A stretch of 64,000 bases of DNA from an uncultured Porphyromonadaceae bacterium. Its GTDB lineage: Bacteria > Bacteroidota > Bacteroidia > Bacteroidales > Muribaculaceae. Both the position numbers and the translations under genes were made by a program. How positions within the stretch are numbered: position 1 is the stretch's first letter; each line of letters opens with the position of its first letter. The notes under the pieces were generated by a model, which saw nothing but the letters and a program-made list of their open reading frames with translations, had not been told where the DNA came from and searched no databases. Positions 51,580 through 61,987 of this stretch are shown here, one piece after another. The stretch covers positions 15,137 to 79,136 of the forward strand of contig CALAVE010000061.1 in assembly GCA_937892215.1 (NCBI GenBank). The letters are read 5' to 3'.

Positions 51580-54500
51580 TTACTCCTCCACAGCCACGGC
51601 CTCTTCCTCCTCGCGGAACATCTCGGCTCGAGCAAGCTCGTCCTTGTTGCCCACAATCAGAGTGTTGAACTCGCGCAGACCGGTTCCGGCCGGAATCAGG
51701 TGACCGCAAACCACGTTCTCCTTCATACCCTCCAGATTGTCGGTCTTGCCGTTGATTGCAGCCTCGTTCAGCACCTTGGTGGTCTCCTGGAACGATGCGG
51801 CGCTCATGAAGCTCTTAGTCTGCAGAGCGGCGCGTGTGATACCCTGAAGTATCTGCTCGCTGGTTGCGGGCACTGCATCGCGGACCTTAACCAACTTCAT
51901 GTCGCGGCGCTTGAGCGAAGAGTTGATGTCGCGCAACTTGCGCGATGTGATTATCTGTCCGGCCTGGACTTCGTCGCTGTCTCCGGCATCGGTAACCACC
52001 TTTTTGCCCCAGATGCGGTCGTTCTCTTCCATGAACTCCTGCTTATCCACAACGGCTGTCTCCAGGAAGCGGGTGTCGCCCGGATCCAGAATGTTCACCT
52101 TGCGCATCATCTGGCGCACTATCACCTCAAAGTGCTTGTCATTAATCTTCACACCTTGCAGACGGTACACGTCCTGCACCTCGTTCACGATATAGTCCTG
52201 AACTGCCGTGGGGCCCTTGATACGCAGGATGTCGGCCGGCGTGATGGCGCCGTCGCTAAGCGGTGTGCCGGCACGCACGTAGTCGTTCTCCTGAACCAGT
52301 ATCTGCTTGCTCAGCGGAATCAGGTACTTCTTGATTTCGCCCAGACGGCTTGTGACTTGCACCTCACGGTTACCACGCTTAATCTTGCCGAAGGTCACCT
52401 CACCGTCGATTTCGCTCACGATAGCGGGATTCGACGGGTTGCGAGCCTCGAACAGCTCGGTAACACGTGGCAGACCGCCCGTGATATCACCGGCGCCGCC
52501 CGAGGTGGCACGCGGTATCTTCACGAATGTCTCGCCTGCGGTGATTTCCTCACCTTCATCGTACATCAGGTGAGCGCCCACAGGCAGTGAATAAGTCTTA
52601 ACCAGTTCACCGTTCTTGTTGAAGAGCTGAGCCTCGGGGATGCGAGTGCGGTCTTTCGACTCGATTACAATCTTCTCACTGTTGCCCGATGTTTCGTCGT
52701 ACTCATTGCGATAGGTAACGCCCTCAATGAGGTTATTGAACTTGAGCGTACCGTTCACTTCACTGACAATAACAGCGTTGAACGGGTCCCATTCGCTAAT
52801 CACGTCGCCCTTCTTCACGGTGTCGCCGCTCTTGAAGTGGAGCTTGGAACCGTAGTTAATGCTGGCGCTGGTGAGAAGCATCTTGGTCTTAGCGTCCACA
52901 ATCTGCATCTCAGCCATGCGGCCTATCACCACGTCCACACCGTCTTTATCCTTCACCGTACGCAACTCGTCGATGAGTATCTGGCCGTCGTACTTGGAGG
53001 TGAGGTTGCTCACAGCAGCGATGTTGCTGGCAACACCACCCACGTGGAACGTACGAAGCGTAAGCTGCGTACCCGGTTCACCGATTGACTGAGCCGCTAT
53101 CACACCCACAGCCTCGCCGCGCTGCACCATACGGTGGTTGGCCAGGTTGCGGCCGTAGCACTTGGCGCAAACGCCGTGCTTAGCCTCGCAGGTGAGCACC
53201 GAACGGATTTCCACGGCCTCGATGGGCGAAGCGTTGATACGCTCGGCAGCGTCGTCGGAGATTTCCTCACCGGCTTGCACTATCACCTCCTCGGTGGTGG
53301 GGTCAACGATGTCGTGAACCGATACACGTCCCACGATACGCGAGCCCAGTGTTGCCACCACGTTATCGTTCTTCTTCACCTCGCGGCAAACGAGTCCGCG
53401 CAGAGTTCCGCAGTCGTCCTCGGTGATTATCACGTCGTGAGCCACGTCCACAAGGCGGCGCGTCAGGTAACCGGCGTCGGCTGTCTTCAATGCCGTGTCG
53501 GCAAGACCCTTACGGGCACCGTGCGTGGAGATGAAGTACTCCAGCACCGACAGACCCTCCTTGAAGTTGGCAAGAATCGGGTTCTCGATAATCTGCTGAC
53601 CGCCCTCAACGCCCGACTTCTGCGGCTTGGCCATAAGGCCACGCATACCGGAGAGCTGACGTATCTGGTCCTTAGAACCACGAGCTCCGGAGTCGAGCAT
53701 CATATACACTGAGTTGAAGCCCTGCTGGTCGCTGGAAATCTTCTTCATCAGCGTTTCCGTCATGCGGCGGTTAACGTCGGTCCATATTTCAATCACCTGG
53801 TGGTAACGCTCGTTGTTGGTGATGAATCCCATGTTGTAGTTGTTCATCACTTCTTCCACGCGCTCGTCACCTTCCTTGATGAGTGCTTCTTTCTCTTCGG
53901 GGACAAGCACATCGTTCAGGTTGAACGACAAGCCGCCCTTGAATGCCCAGTAGTAACCCATGTTCTTAACGTCGTCGAGGAACTGAGCCGAGCGCGGAAC
54001 ACCACACTTGCGAATCACACGGGTGATGATACCCTTGAGCGCGCCCTTGGAAATCAACTGGTTTACGTAGCCGATTTCTTTAGGAACCACGTTGTTAAAC
54101 ATCACGCGACCCACCGAAGTTTCCTTCATAAGGCGCTTAACCGGGTTACCGTTCTCGTCGATGTCATCCACCATCACCGATACGATGGCGTTCAGGGCCA
54201 CCTTGCCCTCGTTGAACGCTATCTGTGCCTCTTCGGGGCCGTAGAACACAAGGCCCTCGCCCTTAACGCCGGCACGGAGCTTGGTGATGTAGTACAGACC
54301 CAGTACCATATCCTGCGAAGGAACGGTGATAGGCTCACCATTGGCGGGATTCAGTATGTTGTGAGGCATTAGCATAAGCATCTGTGCCTCCACTATTGCC
54401 TCGTTGCCCAGCGGCAAGTGAACTGCCATCTGGTCACCGTCGAAGTCGGCATTGAACGGCGTACATGCCAGCGGGTGCAGCTGGATTGCCTTACCCTCGA

Positions 54501-55869
54501 TGAGTTTGGGCTGGAACGCCTGGATACCGAGTCGGTGCAGTGTCGGGGCACGGTTCAGAAGCACCGGATGGCCCTTCATCACGTTCTCCAGAATATCCCA
54601 CACCACGGGTTCCTTGCGGTCCACAATCTTCTTAGCGCTCTTCACAGTCTTCACAATTCCGCGCTCTATGAGCTTGCGAATCACGAAAGGCTTGTAAAGC
54701 TCTGCCGCCATGTCCTTAGGAATACCGCATTCGCCCATGTTCAGCTCAGGACCCACCACAATCACGGAACGTGCCGAGTAGTCAACACGCTTACCGAGCA
54801 GGTTCTGACGGAATCGTCCTTGCTTACCCTTAAGGCTGTCGCTGAGCGACTTGAGCGGACGATTGGCCTCACTCTTCACGGCTGTGGACTTGCGGGTGTT
54901 ATCGAGCAGCGAGTCCACTGCCTCCTGAAGCATGCGCTTCTCGTTGCGCAGAATCACTTCGGGAGCCTTGATTTCGATGAGACGTTTCAGACGGTTGTTG
55001 CGGATTATCACGCGGCGATACAGGTCGTTAAGGTCGCTCGTGGCGAAACGTCCACCATCAAGCGGCACCAGCGGGCGCAGCTCGGGGGGAATCACCGGTA
55101 TCACCTTCAGTATCATCCATTCGGGACGGTTCACAGCCTTCGACGCGCGGAACGACTCCACAATCTGCAGTCGCTTCAGCGCCTCGGTCTTGCGCTGTTG
55201 AGAACCCTCCTTGCCGGCACGGTCGCGAAGTTCATAGCTCAGGCTGTCCAAGTCCAGCTCGGCCAGGAGGTCGTAGATAGCCTCGGCACCCATCTTGGCC
55301 ACGAACTGGTCCTGGTTGCCTTCGTCGCTTGCCACGCTATTGTGGGGCAGATTCGCCACCACTTCCATGTATTCTTCCTCGCTGAGCGTGTCGCCCTTCT
55401 GAAGCGGAGTTCCGTCGGCCAGAGTAGCACCGCCCGGATTGATTACGATGTAACGCTCGTAATAAATCACAGAGTCGAGCTTCTTGGTGGGCAGTCCCAG
55501 CAGGTAGCCAATCTTATTGGGCAGCGAACGGAAATACCAGATGTGTGCCACGGGCACCACCAGCTGGATGTGGCCGCTTCTCTCGCGACGCACTTTCTTC
55601 TCGGTCACCTCCACACCGCAACGGTCGCACACAATTCCCTTGTAACGGATGCGCTTGTACTTTCCGCAGTGGCATTCGTAGTCCTTTACGGGACCGAAGA
55701 TGCGCTCGCAGAACAAGCCGTCGCGCTCGGGTTTATAAGTGCGGTAGTTGATGGTTTCGGGCTTCAATACTTCTCCATAGGAATTCTCCAGAATCTCGTC
55801 GGGTGACGCCAGACTGATAGAAATGCGGGAGAAACCGCCCTTCGACTTATTGTCTTTTCTGTAAGCCAT
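51580..55869 (-). CDS. rpoC: RNA polymerase subunit beta'
   Basis: A 1429-residue beta' subunit of the core RNA polymerase. The N-terminal zinc ribbon (CHCGKYKRIRYKGIVCDRCG), the catalytic NADFDGDQMAVHLPL with the three magnesium-binding aspartates, the bridge-helix and trigger-loop region (GARGSKDQIRQLSGMRGLMA), and the second zinc site (CEAKHGVCAKCYGRNL) are all present. Length fits Bacteroidota. It follows rpoB by 26 nt and ends at a hairpin terminator. The C-terminus is acidic (REEEEAVAVEE). Confidence 0.99.
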   Translation of the reverse strand: MAYRKDNKSKGGFSRISISLASPDEILENSYGEVLKPETINYRTYKPERDGLFCERIFGPVKDYECHCGKYKRIRYKGIVCDRCGVEVTEKKVRRERSGHIQLVVPVAHIWYFRSLPNKIGYLLGLPTKKLDSVIYYERYIVINPGGATLADGTPLQKGDTLSEEEYMEVVANLPHNSVASDEGNQDQFVAKMGAEAIYDLLAELDLDSLSYELRDRAGKEGSQQRKTEALKRLQIVESFRASKAVNRPEWMILKVIPVIPPELRPLVPLDGGRFATSDLNDLYRRVIIRNNRLKRLIEIKAPEVILRNEKRMLQEAVDSLLDNTRKSTAVKSEANRPLKSLSDSLKGKQGRFRQNLLGKRVDYSARSVIVVGPELNMGECGIPKDMAAELYKPFVIRKLIERGIVKTVKSAKKIVDRKEPVVWDILENVMKGHPVLLNRAPTLHRLGIQAFQPKLIEGKAIQLHPLACTPFNADFDGDQMAVHLPLGNEAIVEAQMLMLMPHNILNPANGEPITVPSQDMVLGLYYITKLRAGVKGEGLVFYGPEEAQIAFNEGKVALNAIVSVMVDDIDENGNPVKRLMKETSVGRVMFNNVVPKEIGYVNQLISKGALKGIITRVIRKCGVPRSAQFLDDVKNMGYYWAFKGGLSFNLNDVLVPEEKEALIKEGDERVEEVMNNYNMGFITNNERYHQVIEIWTDVNRRMTETLMKKISSDQQGFNSVYMMLDSGARGSKDQIRQLSGMRGLMAKPQKSGVEGGQQIIENPILANFKEGLSVLEYFISTHGARKGLADTALKTADAGYLTRRLVDVAHDVIITEDDCGTLRGLVCREVKKNDNVVATLGSRIVGRVSVHDIVDPTTEEVIVQAGEEISDDAAERINASPIEAVEIRSVLTCEAKHGVCAKCYGRNLANHRMVQRGEAVGVIAAQSIGEPGTQLTLRTFHVGGVASNIAAVSNLTSKYDGQILIDELRTVKDKDGVDVVIGRMAEMQIVDAKTKMLLTSASINYGSKLHFKSGDTVKKGDVISEWDPFNAVIVSEVNGTLKFNNLIEGVTYRNEYDETSGNSEKIVIESKDRTRIPEAQLFNKNGELVKTYSLPVGAHLMYDEGEEITAGETFVKIPRATSGGAGDITGGLPRVTELFEARNPSNPAIVSEIDGEVTFGKIKRGNREVQVTSRLGEIKKYLIPLSKQILVQENDYVRAGTPLSDGAITPADILRIKGPTAVQDYIVNEVQDVYRLQGVKINDKHFEVIVRQMMRKVNILDPGDTRFLETAVVDKQEFMEENDRIWGKKVVTDAGDSDEVQAGQIITSRKLRDINSSLKRRDMKLVKVRDAVPATSEQILQGITRAALQTKSFMSAASFQETTKVLNEAAINGKTDNLEGMKENVVCGHLIPAGTGLREFNTLIVGNKDELARAEMFREEEEAVAVEE

Positions 55870-55895
55870 TTATTTTGCGATTTTTACAGTCGTTA

Positions 55896-58800
55896 TTAAT
55901 CAAGTTTCACACTCAGACACAATCCTCTCAACTCATGCAGAAGCACGTTGAGCGATTCGGGGATATTGGGAGTGGGCATCTGTTCACCCTTCACAATGGC
56001 CTCGTAGGTCTTGCTGCGGCCGGTAACGTCGTCGCTCTTCACGGTCAGTATCTCCTGAAGCACGTGCGATGCGCCGAAGGCCTCAAGAGCCCAAACCTCC
56101 ATTTCTCCGAAGCGCTGTCCTCCGAACTGGGCCTTACCGCCCAGAGGCTGCTGCGTAATCAGAGAGTACGGGCCAATGCTACGTGCGTGCATCTTGTCTT
56201 CCACCATGTGACCCAGTTTCAGGAAGTAGGTCACTCCCACGGTCGCGGGCTGGTCGAAGCGCTCACCGGTGTGGCCGTCGTAGAGCCATGTCTTACCGGC
56301 ACGCGGCAGGCCTGCCTTGTCGGTCCACTCGTTCAAGTCGTCGAGACTTGCTCCGTCGAAGATTGGAGTGGCGAACTTCACGTTCAGTTCTCGTCCGGCC
56401 CAGCCCAGAACGGCCTCGAAAATCTGACCCAAGTTCATACGCGAGGGCACGCCCAGCGGGTTAAGAACCAGGTCAACAGGCGTTCCGTCGTCAAGGAACG
56501 GCATATCCTCCTGACGCACCACGCGAGAAACGATACCCTTGTTTCCGTGGCGTCCAGCCATCTTGTCACCGATTCCTATCTTACGCTTCTTAGCCACATA
56601 CACCTTGGCCATCTGCATGATGCCCGAAGGCAGCTCGTCGCCAATGCTGATATCGAACTTCTTGCGACGGAGCTCGGCGTCGATGGTCTTGCTCTTGCGC
56701 AGGTAGTTCATCACAGTGGCGCGTATCATATTGTTCTTGTGAGCGTCGTTGGTCCACTTGCTCAGGTTCACGGTCTCGTAGTTGATGCCCTTGAGCGTCT
56801 CAGCATTGAAACGCACACCACGCGGTATTATCTCGGTGTCGAGGAAGTCTTTCACTCCGCTCGACATCTTGCCCTCAGTAATGGTCATCAGCTTCTCAAC
56901 CAACTCGTTGAGCAGTTTCTCCTGGATTGCTCCGTATTCCTCATCCAGTTTCAGGATTTCGGGGTCACCGCCCTTGGTGCGCTTGCGCTTCTGAGCGCGC
57001 GCGAACAGGCGGGTGCCTATAATCACACCCTTGAGCGACGGGTTAGCCTTGAGCGACGCGTCTTTCACGTCACCGGCCTTGTCACCGAAGATGGCGCGAA
57101 GCAGTTTCTCCTCGGGAGTGGGGTCGCTCTCGCCCTTAGGCGTAATCTTACCAATGAGGATGTCGCCGGGCACCACGTGTGCGCCCACGCGGATGATTCC
57201 ACGCTCGTCCAGGTCCTTGGTCGCGTCCTCGCTCACGTTGGGGATGTCGTTAGTAAGTTCCTCCATGCCTCGCTTGGTCTCGCGAACCTCCAGCGTGTAC
57301 TCGTCAACGTGTACCGACGTGAGGATATCCTCGCGCACCACGCGCTCGTTAATCACGATGGCGTCCTCGTAGTTATAACCCTTCCACGGCATGTAAGCCA
57401 CCTTCAGGTTGCGTCCCAGCGCCAGTTCACCATCCTGAGTGGAGTAACCCTCAGTAAGGATATCGCCGGCTTTCACACGCTGACCACGCTCGCAGATGGG
57501 GCGCAGGTCTATGGTTGTGCTCTGGTTGGTCTTCCGGAACTTAGGCAACTTGTACTCTTTAACCGGCTCGTCAAAGCTTACGAACTGCTCTTCCTCAGTG
57601 CGGTCGTAGCGGATGCGAATCACGTCGGCGTCAACATATTCCACCACTCCGGCGCCCTCGGCCTGAATCTGAGTGCGGCTGTCATAAGCCAGACGCGCCT
57701 CTATTCCAGTGCCCACGATAGGAGCCTCGCTGCGCAGCAGCGGCACTGCCTGACGCATCATGTTGGCGCCCATCAGCGCGCGGTTAGCGTCGTCGTGCTC
57801 CAGGAACGGAATCAGAGCGGCAGCTATCGAAGCTATCTGCTGCGGCGACACGTCCATGTAGTCCACCTGCTCGGGCGATACCACCGGGAAGTCGGCATCC
57901 AGACGAGCCTTAATGCGGTTCGACTCAAAGTCGCCGTCCTTGCTTACCGGTGCGTTACCCTGAGCTATTATCTTACCCTCTTCCTCCTCGGCGGTGAGGT
58001 AAACGATGTCGTTGTTGTCAAGGTCCACCTTGCCTGCATCCACCTTGCGGTACGGGGTTTCAATAAATCCTAACTTATTAATCTTGGCATAGATGCAAAG
58101 CGACGAAATCAGACCGATATTGGGGCCTTCAGGTGTCTCGATAGGACACAGACGACCATAATGGGTGTAGTGCACGTCGCGCACCTCAAAGCCCGCACGC
58201 TCACGCGACAGGCCGCCGGGGCCCAACGCCGACATACGGCGCTTGTGGGTAATCTCGGCCAGCGGGTTGGTCTGATCCATGAACTGCGACAGGGCATTGG
58301 TGCCGAAGAATGTGTTGATTACCGACGAAATGGTCTTGGCGTTAATCAGGTCGATGGGCGCAAACACCTCATTGTCGCGAACGTTCATGCGCTCACGGAT
58401 GGTGCGGGCCATACGAGCCAGTCCCACGCCGAACTGGTTATACAACTGCTCGCCCACGGTGCGAACCCTACGATTGCTCAGGTGGTCGATGTCGTCAACG
58501 TCGGTCTTGCTGTTAATCAGGCCTATGAGATACTTGATAATCTCAATGATGTCCTCTTTGGTAAGCACACGAACGTCTTCCGGCGTGTCCAGGCCCAGTT
58601 TCTTGTTGATACGGAACCGGCCCACGTCGCCCAAGTCGTAACGCTTCTCGCTGAAGAACAGATTGTTGATTACCTCACGGGCACTCGCATCGTCGGGTGG
58701 CTCCGCGTTTCTCAGCTGCCTGTAGATGTAGTTAATAGCCTCTTTTTCACTATTACACGTGTCTTTCGTCAGGGTGTTGAAGATAATCTGATAGTCACCC

Positions 58801-59702
58801 GTGTTCACGTCGTCCTTGTGAAGCAGGATAGTCTCCACGCCAGAGTCCAGTATCTCCTGGATGTTCTCGGTCTGGATTTCCACATCGCGGTCTATGATTA
58901 CCTCATTACGCTCAATCTGGTTCACCTCACCGGTATCCTCGTCCACGAAATCTTCAATCCACGAACGAAGCACGCGAGCCGCCAGCTTGCGCCCCACCAC
59001 TTTCTTAAGGTTGGTTTTGCTAACTTTAATTTCCTCGGCAAGCCCGAATATCTTGATGATATCGTTATCTCCCTCAAGGCCTATGGCGCGCAGAAGCGTG
59101 GTCACAGGAAGTTTCTTCTTGCGGTCGATATAGGCATACATCACATTGTTAATGTCCGTAGCGAACTCAATCCAAGAGCCGCGGAACGGTATGATGCGAG
59201 CCGAATAGAGCTTTGTGCCGTTAGCGTGAATACTCTGGCCAAAGAACACACCCGGTGAGCGGTGTAGCTGTGAAACCACCACGCGTTCTGCTCCGTTAAT
59301 GACGAACGTACCCTTATCGGTCATATAAGGTATCGCACCCAGGTACACATCCTGCACCTCAGTGGCAAAGTCCTCATGATCCGGGTCGGTGCAGTAGAGC
59401 TTCAATTTTGCCTTCAGAGGCACATTGTAAGTCAGACCGCGCTCCAGGCACTCGTCGATCGTGTAACGGGGAGGGTCGATGTAATAGTCCAGAAATTCCA
59501 GCACAAAGTTGTTCCGAGTGTCCGCAATGGGGAAGTTCTCGGAAAACACTTTATAGAGTCCCTCGTTTTTTCTTTTTTCAGTTGGGGTATCTATCTGCAG
59601 AAAATCTCTGAAAGATTGTAATTGCACGTCCAGGAAATCGGGATATGGATAGGGATTCCTTACGCGCGCAAAATTTACTCGTTTTTGTTTTTTAACTGAC
59701 AT
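55896..59702 (-). CDS. rpoB: RNA polymerase subunit beta
   Basis: A 1268-residue beta subunit. Diagnostic segments: the rifampicin-pocket region FMDQTNPLAEITHKRRMSAL with GPGGLSRERAGFEVRDVHYT, PIETPEGPNIGLI, GRHGNKGIVSRV and the C-terminal GGKAQFGGQRFGEMEVWALE. The rifampicin-pocket residues read as wild type (Q, D, H, S in usual places). It lies 106 nt after rplL, with an attenuator-like hairpin between, and immediately before rpoC. Confidence 0.99.
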   Translation of the reverse strand: MSVKKQKRVNFARVRNPYPYPDFLDVQLQSFRDFLQIDTPTEKRKNEGLYKVFSENFPIADTRNNFVLEFLDYYIDPPRYTIDECLERGLTYNVPLKAKLKLYCTDPDHEDFATEVQDVYLGAIPYMTDKGTFVINGAERVVVSQLHRSPGVFFGQSIHANGTKLYSARIIPFRGSWIEFATDINNVMYAYIDRKKKLPVTTLLRAIGLEGDNDIIKIFGLAEEIKVSKTNLKKVVGRKLAARVLRSWIEDFVDEDTGEVNQIERNEVIIDRDVEIQTENIQEILDSGVETILLHKDDVNTGDYQIIFNTLTKDTCNSEKEAINYIYRQLRNAEPPDDASAREVINNLFFSEKRYDLGDVGRFRINKKLGLDTPEDVRVLTKEDIIEIIKYLIGLINSKTDVDDIDHLSNRRVRTVGEQLYNQFGVGLARMARTIRERMNVRDNEVFAPIDLINAKTISSVINTFFGTNALSQFMDQTNPLAEITHKRRMSALGPGGLSRERAGFEVRDVHYTHYGRLCPIETPEGPNIGLISSLCIYAKINKLGFIETPYRKVDAGKVDLDNNDIVYLTAEEEEGKIIAQGNAPVSKDGDFESNRIKARLDADFPVVSPEQVDYMDVSPQQIASIAAALIPFLEHDDANRALMGANMMRQAVPLLRSEAPIVGTGIEARLAYDSRTQIQAEGAGVVEYVDADVIRIRYDRTEEEQFVSFDEPVKEYKLPKFRKTNQSTTIDLRPICERGQRVKAGDILTEGYSTQDGELALGRNLKVAYMPWKGYNYEDAIVINERVVREDILTSVHVDEYTLEVRETKRGMEELTNDIPNVSEDATKDLDERGIIRVGAHVVPGDILIGKITPKGESDPTPEEKLLRAIFGDKAGDVKDASLKANPSLKGVIIGTRLFARAQKRKRTKGGDPEILKLDEEYGAIQEKLLNELVEKLMTITEGKMSSGVKDFLDTEIIPRGVRFNAETLKGINYETVNLSKWTNDAHKNNMIRATVMNYLRKSKTIDAELRRKKFDISIGDELPSGIMQMAKVYVAKKRKIGIGDKMAGRHGNKGIVSRVVRQEDMPFLDDGTPVDLVLNPLGVPSRMNLGQIFEAVLGWAGRELNVKFATPIFDGASLDDLNEWTDKAGLPRAGKTWLYDGHTGERFDQPATVGVTYFLKLGHMVEDKMHARSIGPYSLITQQPLGGKAQFGGQRFGEMEVWALEAFGASHVLQEILTVKSDDVTGRSKTYEAIVKGEQMPTPNIPESLNVLLHELRGLCLSVKLD

Positions 59703-59739
59703 TGAAAAATAAATTAAGTGAACTCAAATCTTAAATATG

Positions 59740-59784
59740 ACACAAAAAGGTTAAGATTCGTCAGGCACTGAGGAATCTTAACCT
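59740..59784 (-). terminator. Attenuator-like terminator between rplL and rpoB
   Basis: AGGTTAAGATTC (59748-59759) and GAATCTTAACCT (59773-59784) form a perfect 12-bp stem with a 13-nt loop; on the minus strand TTTTTG follows. It would stop a share of transcripts after rplL, so ribosomal stalk protein outnumbers polymerase, as known for the rplL-rpoB gap of Escherichia coli. Confidence 0.8.
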
Positions 59785-59808
59785 ATATACCTGGGTTATC
59801 AGGTATTA

Positions 59809-60189
59809 TTATTTAAGTTCAACTTTAGCTCCGAGCTCTTCGAGTTGCTTCTTCATGCCCTCTGCCTCAGCCTTAGGCATAGCCTCTTTGAGCACGCCAG
59901 GAGCCTTGTCAACGAGATCCTTAGCGTCCTTCAGACCAAGACCTGTGAGTTCCTTCACTAACTTGATAACTTTCAGCTTGTCTGCACCAGCCTCCTGGAG
60001 AACCACGTCAAACGATGTCTTCTCCTCCTCAGCGGCAGCAGCGCCACCGGCAGCACCCGTAGCAGCAACAGCAACAGCTGCAGCGGCGGGCTCGATGCCA
60101 TACTCGTCCTTCAAAATTTGAGCAAGTTCGTTAACTTCCTTAACTGTAAGATTAACTAATTGTTCTGCAAAAGCTTTTAAATCTGCCAT
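59809..60189 (-). CDS. rplL: 50S ribosomal protein L7/L12
   Basis: A 126-residue stalk protein present in several copies per ribosome; it recruits translation factors. N-terminal dimerisation part (ADLKAFAEQLVNLTVKEVNE), alanine-rich hinge, and the conserved C-terminal domain (EKTSFDVVLQEAGADKLKVI, VKELTGLGLKDAKDLVDKAP). Length normal. Sits after rplJ. Confidence 0.98.
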   Translation of the reverse strand: MADLKAFAEQLVNLTVKEVNELAQILKDEYGIEPAAAAVAVAATGAAGGAAAAEEEKTSFDVVLQEAGADKLKVIKLVKELTGLGLKDAKDLVDKAPGVLKEAMPKAEAEGMKKQLEELGAKVELK

Positions 60190-60219
60190 TTTCGTATGAT
60201 TTAATTGTTGTTATTATTT

Positions 60220-60741
60220 TTATTCTTTGTTTGATAATGTCTCAAGTACTCCGTGCAAAGTGTTACCACCACTCTGAAGTGCGCTAATCACGTTCTTAGC
60301 AGGCGACTGCAGCAATGCCACAACGTCGGCGATAAGTTCGTTCTTGCTCTTGATGTTGGCCAGTACCTCCAGCTGATCTTCACCCAGATATACGGTCTCT
60401 TCAACATAAGCGGCTTTCAGTGCGGGAATAGTCTCTTTCTTCTGACGGAATCCCTTAATCAGTTTAGCCGGTGCATTACCCACATTGCTGAGCATCAGCG
60501 TGGTGGACCCGGCCAGGGCTGGATAAAGACCTGAGTAGTCCACGTCGGACTGCTCCATAGCCTTCTTCAACAAGGTGTTCTTCACGACCATCAGCTTCAC
60601 GTCGGCGCCGAATGCCGCGCGGCGCAGAGCCGTTGTGCGCTCAGCGTTGAGCGTGCTGGTGTCGGTCATGTATATTACGCTGTATTGGCTCAGCGTATTC
60701 TTTATCGACTCAATAAGTATCGCTTTATCTTCCTTTCTCAT
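60220..60741 (-). CDS. rplJ: 50S ribosomal protein L10
   Basis: A 173-residue protein that anchors the L7/L12 stalk. The opening MRKEDKAILIESIKNTLSQY, ADVKLMVVKNTLLKKAMEQS and a helical C-terminus that binds L7/L12 (VIKALQ-type; here AKNVISALQSGGNTLHGVLE) fit the family. It follows rplA by 23 nt. Confidence 0.97.
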   Translation of the reverse strand: MRKEDKAILIESIKNTLSQYSVIYMTDTSTLNAERTTALRRAAFGADVKLMVVKNTLLKKAMEQSDVDYSGLYPALAGSTTLMLSNVGNAPAKLIKGFRQKKETIPALKAAYVEETVYLGEDQLEVLANIKSKNELIADVVALLQSPAKNVISALQSGGNTLHGVLETLSNKE

Positions 60742-60764
60742 TGTTCTTTTCCTTTCTTTAATCT

Positions 60765-61460
60765 TTAGGCATCAATTGACTTTACATCCACCTTAATGCC
60801 ACGACTCATAGTACTTGAAAGATAAACGCTCTTAATATAAGTACCCTTGGCAGTATTAGGCTTTAGCTTAATCAGAGTCTGGATGAACGCCTGAACGTTC
60901 TCCTTAATCTTCTGTGGCTCAAACGACACCTTACCTACCGAAGTGTGCACTATACCTTTTTTATCAACCTTAAAGTCGATCTTTCCTTGTTTCACTTCTT
61001 TTACAGCCTTCGCTACATCGGGAGTTACCGTTCCGCTCTTGGGGTTCGGCATCAAGCCACGGGGACCGAGGATGCGGCCCAAGGGACCAAGTTTACCCAT
61101 TATCTGAGGCTGAGTAATTATCACGTCCACGTCGGTCCATCCGCCCTTGATTTTCTCAAGGTACTCATCGAGACCAACATAGTCAGCACCGGCTTCTTTA
61201 GCGGCTGCTTCCGCATCGGCTGTGCAAAGTACAAGCACGCGCACCGTCTTGCCCGTTCCGTGAGGCAGAGATACCACACCGCGGACATTCTGGTCAGCCT
61301 TGCGAGGATCTACACCAAGACGTACATCGATATCAGCAGAAGCGTCGAACTTGGTGAAAGTGATTTCTTTCAGCAATGCTGCAGCTTCCTCAAGAGTGTA
61401 ACTTTTCCCAGCTTCAATTTTCGCGTCAGCTAACTTCTGATTTTTTGTAAGTTTACTCAT
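60765..61460 (-). CDS. rplA: 50S ribosomal protein L1
   Basis: A 231-residue protein of the L1 stalk. Motifs VDVRLGVDPRKADQNVRGVV, LPHGTGKTVRVLV and LGRILGPRGLMPNPKSGTVT are typical. It follows rplK by 12 nt. In many bacteria L1 also represses translation of its own operon. Confidence 0.98.
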   Translation of the reverse strand: MSKLTKNQKLADAKIEAGKSYTLEEAAALLKEITFTKFDASADIDVRLGVDPRKADQNVRGVVSLPHGTGKTVRVLVLCTADAEAAAKEAGADYVGLDEYLEKIKGGWTDVDVIITQPQIMGKLGPLGRILGPRGLMPNPKSGTVTPDVAKAVKEVKQGKIDFKVDKKGIVHTSVGKVSFEPQKIKENVQAFIQTLIKLKPNTAKGTYIKSVYLSSTMSRGIKVDVKSIDA

Positions 61461-61472
61461 TTCAATTGAAGT

Positions 61473-61916
61473 TTAAATGTTTTCAGGGAATTGACCCTTT
61501 ACAGTGATACCCATACTTCTTGCTGTACCAGCTACCATCTTCATAGCCGAGGCTAATGTAAAACAGTTCAAATCTGGCATCTTGTCCTCTGCAATCGCTT
61601 TCACCTGGTCCCAGGTCACGGAAGCCACCTTACGACGGTTAGGCTCGCCGGAACCACCCTTAACCTTAGCAGCCTCCATGAGCTGCACCGGAACGGGCGA
61701 TGTCTTTACGATGAAGTCAAAACTCTTGTCGGCATAATAAGTGATTACAACCGGCAGAATCTTACCTCCGCTCGCCTGAGTACGGGCGTTGAATTGCTTG
61801 CAAAAGTCCATGATGTTAATTCCCTTGGAACCCAAAGCGGGCCCCACTGGAGGCGAAGGATTTGCAGCTCCGCCTTTAATCTGCAATTTGATCTGTCCAG
61901 CAATTTCTTTAGCCAT
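61473..61916 (-). CDS. rplK: 50S ribosomal protein L11
   Basis: A 147-residue protein of the GTPase-associated centre. IKLQIKGGAANPSPPVGPAL and GSKGINIMDFCKQFNART at the N-terminus, and AGTARSMGITVKG at the end, are the family signatures. It leads the ribosomal part of the cluster after nusG. Confidence 0.98.
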   Translation of the reverse strand: MAKEIAGQIKLQIKGGAANPSPPVGPALGSKGINIMDFCKQFNARTQASGGKILPVVITYYADKSFDFIVKTSPVPVQLMEAAKVKGGSGEPNRRKVASVTWDQVKAIAEDKMPDLNCFTLASAMKMVAGTARSMGITVKGQFPENI

Positions 61917-61987
61917 TTCTCTCTAATTTGTTTGTTAATTGATTATTTCGTGCATAACTCGCGACGCTCGTAACTTCACCGCATCTG

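Noticed and set aside
54418..55806. Open frame of 462 codons antisense to rpoC
   Set aside because: rpoC motifs are intact on the opposite strand and the antisense protein has no recognisable features.
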